Shown here: positions 56,551 through 64,000 of the stretch, piece by piece
Position numbering within the stretch: position 1 is the stretch's first letter
Layout: every line of letters starts with the position of its first letter
Origin: Branchiostoma belcheri
Taxonomy: Eukaryota; Chordata; Leptocardii; Amphioxiformes; Branchiostomatidae
Assembly (NCBI RefSeq): GCF_001625305.1
Contig: NW_017802713.1
Span: forward strand, 1,090,602 to 1,154,601
DNA: 64,000 nucleotides
Direction of reading: 5' to 3'
The notes under the pieces: model-generated
Seen by the model: only the letters and a program-made list of their open reading frames with translations
Told to the model about the DNA's origin: nothing
Database searches by the model: none
Position numbers and translations under genes: made by a program

Positions 56551-59463
56551 ACACCTAAAGGTCACACTTGACAATATAGCAGTGTAGTCTAATAGAGTAT
56601 TTGACTTTTAAATTAACCTTTTCCATTTATTTGTACAGCCAAGCCTTGTCTCCATTTGACGTGACCCTACGGACATCTTTAAGTCCTCCCCAAAGCCGTC
56701 TCCACACTTAAATCAGCTATCAAAGATCCTCTCTAAGTAGCTGGTTCAAATATATACATTTCCACACTTATCCTGGTCTCTGATATGTAAACACTCGGCT
56801 CCATTCATTCCCTTCATGAAAGACCTTGTTCCTAATTGCATCCCGCCTGGCTCATACACACCACCTAAAAAACATAAACAGTTCTTGTGGTAATCTCAGA
56901 CCGTGCCCTAAGCCTTGTTTGCTGCACCCTGACACCTGGTACCGTAATGTGCTCTCTAACGCCCTTGTTTATACCACACACAAAAGGGGGAGATTCTCCC
57001 GCGCGGAAAGGGGATCGCCGCTAATGGACAGGCGAAGACGTCGGTTCTAGTCCAGCGGCGAAGACGTATCCCAGGGATCGCGACTCCCGGGAAATTCCCA
57101 ATGAGAGACTTAGGAGAGATAATCTTGTTTGTCAAACCTGCCAGCGCGGAACTGTCACCCAGTTCTTGACATAACTAACAGATTTGCCATGCTACTGGGC
57201 AGAAAGAGTACTAAAGACAACAAAGATCACTTTCTCTCTGCGGACAATACGGGAAGAGGCACGGGGGAAGAGCAAGGACAGTTAGAAGTCCCAGTATTTG
57301 GGAAAGTAGGAAAGTCTCTTAAAAACTAAAAATGTCATCTTTTTTTCACATAAGCCACAAAGGCTGCACACTAATGCCACTAAGTCCTTAAAGTTATGCT
57401 AATGTACAGAAAACATTCCTAAAATGTCTACAGTTAACATTTGAAAGACTGTTCTTTTACTACAGTATGCGTACATGTAGACTTCTATTAATAACAAAAA
57501 ATGCTTCAGAAAAAGACCAATATTCAAGTCCTTATACTATACACCTGCCACTCATAACTACCACAAACTTTTTCCTGACACTGATCACCTCATCATAACT
57601 GAGATTTTTTATTCTGATTTTACGATTTTAATTTTCCAATTTCTCTTCTATTTTTTTAACACAAAGTGTACTTTCCAAGTTGCTCACTCTAACTAAAGCT
57701 CTTTTGCAAACATATCAAGTGTACAGTTTGTATTTGGCTCCAAGGCTTCCAAGTACAGTTACACTGCATGCTGGGTACACGAGGCTGTTTCAAGACACCC
57801 CCAAAAATGGCAGCAGCTGCCTGTGATGATCATCACAGATTGGAGGTCATCTTAGGGGTCAGGTTAAGTCAACAGTGCAGGGTGAATACAATTTCTCACT
57901 GTAATTTGCCTTGTTCCATCAACCCCCATATTTAACCACCGCTATCTTTAACGTTACATCAATCAATGTCCAAACCTCCCAATGTCTGAACACATAATTG
58001 TGCCAGACAAACAAAAATAAACGGTATGTCTATGAAGGTAAAAATAATATAATAGACATCCAGGTAATGAGATACGAAAGAAAATAGTTACTCAAGCAAC
58101 TGGATAGATTTAGAGTTTGACTAAGTAACTTTTTCATGAACCTCAAAGTCTATTAGAGGCCAAATGCTCATTAAAGCCTTATGCATATATTCGTGACATC
58201 AAGCTATGATGATGATGATGGTGATGATGATGACATATTCATAAGTAATGACCAATGATAGCTGCATTGGGACCAATTATATCTAACCATATTACCTAAT
58301 AGAGCTTCTACTTTTGCTGGCAGCTTTGCAGGCTGACAATGGCTTGCACAAATAATCTACAGCAATGTTTTTCTTACCACACAAACCTTTTTGTCCCTGT
58401 ATCTTTCCTTCCATTAAAAGTGGGGTGGGAAAGATGGGAACAGAGATAATGCTGCAATTTTTCCTGTTTTCCTAGATAAGATTTAACAATGGTGCTTTCC
58501 AAATTTGGTACGATTGACCAGGCACATTGTGTTCACCCATCACATATGGCATATTGGAATGTTTCTCAAATTTGACATGTCCCAAAAAGACAATGTTATC
58601 TTGAAATGGCATTAAAAAGGCTTGGTTGGACAATTTTCCCCAGGGAAGCTACAACAAAGGACCCATCCCCCTCCCCTAATTGAGGGGGAATGGCTCACTA
58701 ATTAGTGTAAATAACCACTTCCAATTCGCTGTCAACAAGGGATGGAACTTGTCGTCAAATAGTTCTTCAAAATGCCGGGGATCGCCAAATGGTTTGTACG
58801 CTGACTCTGGAAGATATAGGTATTCCACAAATCCCCTCCTTTCTAATAGAAGACCATCGCTGAGTGAACATTGAGAAACCAAAAGTATATTTGCGTAACC
58901 CTTGATTTTATGGGATTTGAATAAGTAACAATGCTCGATGCAAGTATGATTTTAAGACAACAAAACATACAAAACGTGAAAATATGGTTCGTCTATAGAA
59001 GTCATTGACGATCTTTCAAATGTTTGGTGGCTCAGCCTCTAAAAAGATGTCTAAAAGACATTGATACAGAAAGCGTGTCAATGAGCATCCACATAGGAAA
59101 GAAGCAAAAGTTTACATTGCAAAGATTATATTGATAACATCACGTCACATATTTCTCCAGGCATTTTTTTAAACCCCAAAAGAATGTTTAACTCAGAAAT
59201 GTTCCAGCCTACACTACAGTGCTGCAGCTGCTAGCTGGAGACTTACAACATGTACTTATGGTTCTGGATGGGTGAAGTTACAAGATGCCTCGGGTGCTCT
59301 GTTTAGTGGTTCAGCTGTTCTTTACTTAAGGAAACTGGTGTCATGGCAGAGTTCCACATCCATGGTCAGGTGACAAATCTATGGCCTACACACTTCCTGG
59401 AGTTTAACTATAAACAGTTTTGTTTTGCTTACAGGTCTTAAACAGGGATATCAAACTGAACAC

Positions 59464-59720
59464 TTGATTTGATTTGATTTGATTTATTGAAATTGCAACA
59501 GTGCAATACATGCGGAATAGAGGCAGCTGTTGCTGGTGTTGTGTCCCGCACATAGAAACGAATACTGGACAGACAATACTCATTTTCACTTGAGTCTAGT
59601 GGGGAAAGTCGTGTTAAGTGCCTTTCCCAAGGGCACAAGATTGGTGACATGTCAGGACTCGAACCCAGGACCTCTTGATTTCAAGTCACACACGCTGCCA
59701 ATGCGCCACACGACTTTTAG
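59464..59720 (-). mobile_element. tRNA-derived SINE with LINE-like tail, near full length
   Basis: On the minus strand the head reads gtggcgcattggcagcgtgt (A-box) and ggtcctgggttcgagtcctg (B-box). The body has tgcccttgggaaaggcact. The 3' end is a (caaat)n-type tail after aataaatcaaatcaaatcaa, the same as the LINE end at 40.66 kb. A shared tail is the known way in which SINEs use LINE machinery. Confidence 0.75.
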
Positions 59721-59843
59721 GAAATTCGGTCGTATGATTCTAAAATTGGATTTCTCTTATGAACAATGTTATCAGAGATGGCAGACTTTGTTTGCCCCTA
59801 GACAGAAATCATCCTCTAGCAGAACAAACTGTAACTGCACTGA

Positions 59844-59846
<3 letters not shown>

Positions 59847-59908
<62 letters not shown>
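59847..59908. repeat. (CA)n microsatellite
   Basis: Thirty or so perfect CA repeats. Confidence 0.95.
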
Positions 59909-60344
59909 GCCCAAAACAAATTTCATAATTTTATGAAGTAGCTGGGAAACAAATGTAGGCTGAACTTATTCAAATTCTCAGTGAAAAAAAGAAAGTAAAT
60001 TTCCATCTCACACCAAAAAGTAATCAATGTATGATACAGGTAATCACTTTGAAGCAGCCTAGAATCTCAAGTTGATTGTACACACCCTGCCATTCTTCCA
60101 AGGTACTTTACAAGACAGGTGTACTAGGAATGTATGTAAGAATGCTGCTATTTGCTTAGTGTTGAGATAAACAAGTATCTGGTGAACTGGAAAATAAAAG
60201 GGTACACAGGTTTGACAAGTTCCATCAGCAGACAGGGGTTGTGTTTTTTGTTCCACTAATCCTACAGAGATACTGAACACAAACCCTTGTCCACAGGACC
60301 ATCTAGTGTACATACAATGTACTGTAAATTGGTTTACTTTTACG

Positions 60345-60665
60345 GTGTCTGTATCTGTATCTATATAGCCGGTATAACCGCCTTTCGGTGTAACACACCA
60401 GCTTCGCAGGCACGCGGCGGCAGGTGGCTACATTACACCGATCGACATGTTACATCTAGCCTTTGGACATCTAACTCTAGACATTGTTTAAAGCTATCTA
60501 TTGACAATGCCCCTACTGTACTTGGTGACAGCAAGTTCCACTCTGCGATAGTTCTAGGAAAGAATGAATTCTTGAACACCTCAATCCTTGGTTGATAACT
60601 CTGGTACTTGAAGGCATGGCTCTATTTCTTGTTCTCTTCTGGGCTGGTATTAGGTACAGTAGTTT
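60345..60665 (-). mobile_element. CR1/L2-like LINE 3' end (copy F)
   Basis: (tctgta)n tail at 60345-60365, ccggtataaccgcctttcgg hairpin, then the RT C-terminal remnant. It reaches further 5' than most copies, to the YLIPAQKRT segment near 60650. It has an early break in the frame. Confidence 0.8.
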
Positions 60666-61160
60666 CTTTACGCACTTTTTTCTTGTGTCCTCTTAACATG
60701 AAATCATTACACTGCATACATTACAAGTGCTTTGTATTTCTATTGTACTAAAGAACTGTTTTAAAGGTGAACTTCAAACATGGCAAAAAAATTGCTAAAT
60801 CAAACCATAGCTAAAGTAAATACATTTACAGTAAACCTTCCCTGTTGTGTTCTTAAAGATACAGAAATGTTCTTAATCCTTTAAGGAAGAGAGGAAGTTC
60901 TGGGGAGTGGACATAAGCTGCAGGGAAAAGGTAAATACAGGACAGGCATCATAGGGGATTTCCTGACAGAAAACGTACTGGAAGCAAAATGATGCTGAAC
61001 AGGAAGATCACAAGATAAACAAATTTTTTTCTTTTTTAAACTTAAAGAATGACTCAATTAAAAGGCAATGCAGTCATTATCAACTCCGGTGAAGCATAAT
61101 GCTTTTTTCAAGCATCTTAGCATTTATACTATCATGAAAGTTCATCTGTGTTGGTAGTTA

Positions 61161-61350
61161 CATGTTTAAAGTTAAAACTTTTGGTCCAACACAAAAAGAA
61201 AATTCTCTCACTAGAGCTTTCAACAAGTGCACTCTGCTCTTCCTCAGTAGACTGACCCAGGGAAGCTTGTCACGTGGCTTCTTTGAAGTGTGACGTCAAC
61301 ACTGGATTTTTGTGTGTTGGACCAAAAGTTTTAACTTTAATTAAACATCT
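61161..61350. repeat. MITE-like inverted repeat (~190 bp)
   Basis: The ends are gtttaaagttaaaacttttg and its near-complement, continuing through gtccaacacaaaa. Related fragments are at 21125-21180 and 37295-37345 (ctttgtgttggaacaaaag), so it is a dispersed family. Confidence 0.65.
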
Positions 61351-61929
61351 TAGCATTTATGGCCAAGCACATTGGTCATCCCTATTCAGTATTCTTCTCT
61401 ATAAGTGTGTTGGGTTCTTTTACAACTCAAAATCTATCACAAAGCAGCATGTTACTCGAGCACTAAAAAAACATAACATGGTACAGCCTACAGGAATGTT
61501 TACCTCTAAAAATAGCCAATTTTGGTAAGGCCCTCCTTTCCGCACCCCTTCATTACGGCAGCAATAGTTCATTCCCCCAGAGATGCACTTCAACCATGAC
61601 CTAAAAGTATCCACAGGAAGCCGTTAAGTAAACCTACTCCTATGTAAGGCCGCCAGGCACCTTTCAGACTTAAAACACGCTCCCTCCTGGCAGGGTACAG
61701 ACAGGTAACTTCCTACTCAGGCTCTTCAAGTGATGACAGACGAAATCTTCCAGGACACCTCCCCAGAGTTTTATGGCTTTCCTCTTGTCTTAAAGGCATA
61801 TCCGTCTTTTTCACAACTTCCTTTGACACTTGGGAAGAAGCCGTCCCCAAGGCCTGGCCATTTATTTCCTTGTTTCTCAGGTATTTTGAAGTAAAAATTT
61901 GCAACAAGTCCTCAAGATTAAAACAGTAT

Positions 61930-62130
61930 TGTGTGTGCGTGTTTGTTTGTGTGTCTGTATGCATCTGTATATGTATGTGTGTGAGTGTGTGTGTGTGTGT
62001 GTGCGTGCGAGTGTGCATGTGCGATGTGTGTGTATGTGTGTGTGCATGTATGTGCGTGTATGTGTGTATATGTGTGTACATGTGTGTGTGTATGTGTGTG
62101 TGTGTTTGTGTGTGTGTGTGTTTTCTAGTG
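61930..62130. repeat. (GT)n microsatellite with frequent AT/GC interruptions
   Basis: About 200 bp of mostly GT on the plus strand. Open frames on both strands here are artefacts of the repeat. It lies in the long RYK intron. Confidence 0.9.
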
Positions 62131-64000
62131 TGTCCATAAGTATCACAATGCAGTAAAATAAAATGCCAATTGGCTGGAAGCTAGGGGGAGATTTTGTAAC
62201 CAAAGATTGACAGGAAGATCCCAAAGATTTAAAACTTCCAATTTTTTGTTTCCAAAATCAGAGAAGCAACAAACTCAACTGGAATAGCCTAAAAACTTGC
62301 GTCTGTACAATTTACAGAAACTCCGCACTTCCTAACGCAATAACGTGCAATTGTAAGTCAACCCACCAGACAGCCAAGGTCTCAACAAACAGGATACGTT
62401 CTTAATTTGAAGCGGCACAACTGGTCCAGATCAAGATATTGAAACCAGATGAAACGGTCTTTTAAGTATTGTCTGGGGGTAATTCTTAATGAAAGTTTAA
62501 AGATACTGGGCAGCCTTTTGCCATTATGGAAAAGGAAACTTTTTGAATCCTATTACAGCTTAATCACTGATGTCAGGTTGTAATCAGGATGTTGTCAGCA
62601 CTTGATAATGTAATCATACTGGGGGGATAACAACATGATCAAGTCAAGGTCCTTTTCAATGCCAGATGGTGTATAGGGCAGCACCCATCTCTGTTTCAGA
62701 CGCCCTTGGGCCACACAATTTTGTGCAATCACTACAGCACTGGGGCTAGTCCACTGGTAGCTTACTACTGTACTCTTTCCCAAATGCTGAGTGCTAAGCA
62801 GAGAAAAGAGGGCTTTTGTTAGACAATATTAGTGTATGTAATATGAATAATATCAGAATAATCACAACATACAACAAGTTAGCATGTCAAAAGGAATTCT
62901 AGTCTTGAAAAAAAATGCTCATAGCTCTAGTGTTCATAAAAGATGCTTTAGGATATTTTTGTAGTTTACAAAACATTTTCTTCCCAAAGATCTATGTCAA
63001 ACTCAAGGCAGGAGCTACATGTCATACTATAGTCTGTCTCCCTTGTTTGATTGAAGTGCACTTAGACCAGACAAGTGTGTTCACATGTCAAGCCCAGTGC
63101 CTCCCCCTCTCTACATGGTAACACCTCAGTGATGGGTTCCAGACTCTCTGTGAGTACAGGTATGCCAATTAAGGTGTTATCACTGGGGCCATCACTGCCC
63201 TTAATTCACTGTCAGATCTGCTCTGCATGGGAAGTTTGGTATCTCCTGGCATCAGCTGGAAGTTGTAAAAGATGAGAAGGGTATGGAGGGGGTGTTCTCT
63301 CTGTGGAATATGTGGGCTGGGTGCAGACAGCAGTCAGGAAATGAAAGAGGAAGGGTCTTGTAGGGGATCGTGAGATAAAACAGTTGAGTTGAACTCTGCA
63401 TGGTAAGGTGGGATGAGGGTCTGCATGTGGGGATCCTGGCAATACCGTTATACGTAAGGCCAACAACACTTCACAGTTAAGTCAGGAAGGCAGGCGACAT
63501 ACGGTGTTGTAGCTACATTCAATTGGACCTGACAGAGTGTCCTGAAATAAGGTGTCTTCGTAAGTCAAACCAGCTGATTTTATCTCAGTGTATCTCTTCC
63601 AAGATACATTTCTTGTATGCCGTATCAACTTACAAAGGTCCCCAGTTATTCAACTGTTGTACGATCGTAAACTGAGGACATTCTTGGGACAAAATCCACC
63701 TGTCTTGTTACCAAATAGTCATTCTTAGATCCCTGTCAGTGGTTGGTTTGGCACAGTCTGCTTGAAAATCCTGCGACTATGAAAAATCATACCAAAGGTC
63801 CAATGTCAAATGTGACCATGCTGTAGGACAGGCAAAGGTAGCTAGAATATATTTCTGGTAAGTCTTTGTTTCCATGTCTGAGGATTCTTCATGCTACATG
63901 TACAAGCAGGCAGCACCATCTATTCTCCTATCTTGTCAGACAACATGACAGATTTATAACCGAGTCATTACTTTTCCTGACAGCCTGGACCAATTCTTTT

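Larger units (their letters stand above)
55711..64000 (-). other. RYK: Long RYK intron (at least 8.3 kb), first exon not found
   Basis: I see no exon with a signal peptide or LYLSEDEVRRLI-type WIF start. It holds SINE and LINE ends, CA/GT tracts, a small inverted repeat and a GC-richer stretch at 56985-57175 without a coding match. The first exon is probably beyond 64000. Confidence 0.6.

Noticed and set aside
58676..58882. Minus-strand frame with EYLYLPESAYKPF, superficially like a RYK WIF start (LYLSEDEV)
   Set aside because: The resemblance ends after five residues, there is no signal peptide upstream, and no donor in a phase that fits the exon at 55710.
1..64000. Bacterial-type features such as operons, CRISPR arrays or riboswitches
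   Set aside because: The sequence is clearly an intron-rich animal genome. The tandem arrays have no CRISPR-like unique spacers.

Overview
This is an animal nuclear genome window. Genes are broken into short exons with GT/AG introns, intergenic DNA is AT-rich, and there are many retroelement and MITE fragments. The two recognisable genes are both on the minus strand: an ARHGEF7/beta-PIX orthologue and a RYK orthologue. Their proteins are close to the vertebrate ones, but the mobile DNA (a DIRS retrotransposon, 5'-truncated CR1/L2-like LINE ends, tRNA-derived SINEs with LINE-like tails) is not vertebrate in style. An invertebrate deuterostome is likely; amphioxus (Branchiostoma) is my best guess. 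This is inference, not proof.

Layout. Positions 1-1971 hold the 3' end of a DIRS element: RNase H end, overlapping tyrosine recombinase, and an inverted terminal structure. Positions 3471-5452 form a ~2 kb foldback palindrome. Positions 5640-7560 are a nine-copy array of ~200 bp units, each carrying a splice-donor-like end. An E2F/YY1-type promoter and an orphan first coding exon lie at 7.7-8.0 kb. The beta-PIX gene runs leftwards from about 42.4 kb (possibly 44.4 kb) to its stop at 10625. I resolved 19 coding exons whose phases all agree and which sum to 1977 nt (658 aa plus stop). They encode SH3, DH (RhoGEF), PH, a proline-rich region, the GIT-binding region, a coiled coil and a C-terminal DETNL PDZ ligand. 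Its introns hold two candidate cassette exons, a candidate internal first exon, two Harbinger-like MITEs, SINEs, LINE ends and a 1.95 kb TA-flanked element. A 22-bp minisatellite of about 800 bp lies just upstream of its first exon.

The RYK gene occupies about 44.9-64 kb. Twelve exons (stop at 47429, most 5' exon ending at 55710) encode most of the WIF domain, one transmembrane helix and the pseudokinase domain (DNA in place of DFG). The signal-peptide exon is not in the window. The 3' UTR probably runs to about 45 kb.

The two genes are not known to act in one pathway: beta-PIX is a Rac/Cdc42 exchange factor in GIT/PAK complexes, and RYK is a Wnt co-receptor. The most notable local structure is a recurrent set of small tandem duplications that copy an exon edge with its splice site into the adjacent intron (21.3, 35.3, 50.3 and 51.2-51.4 kb). 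One of them makes a ready-made premature-stop exon in RYK.
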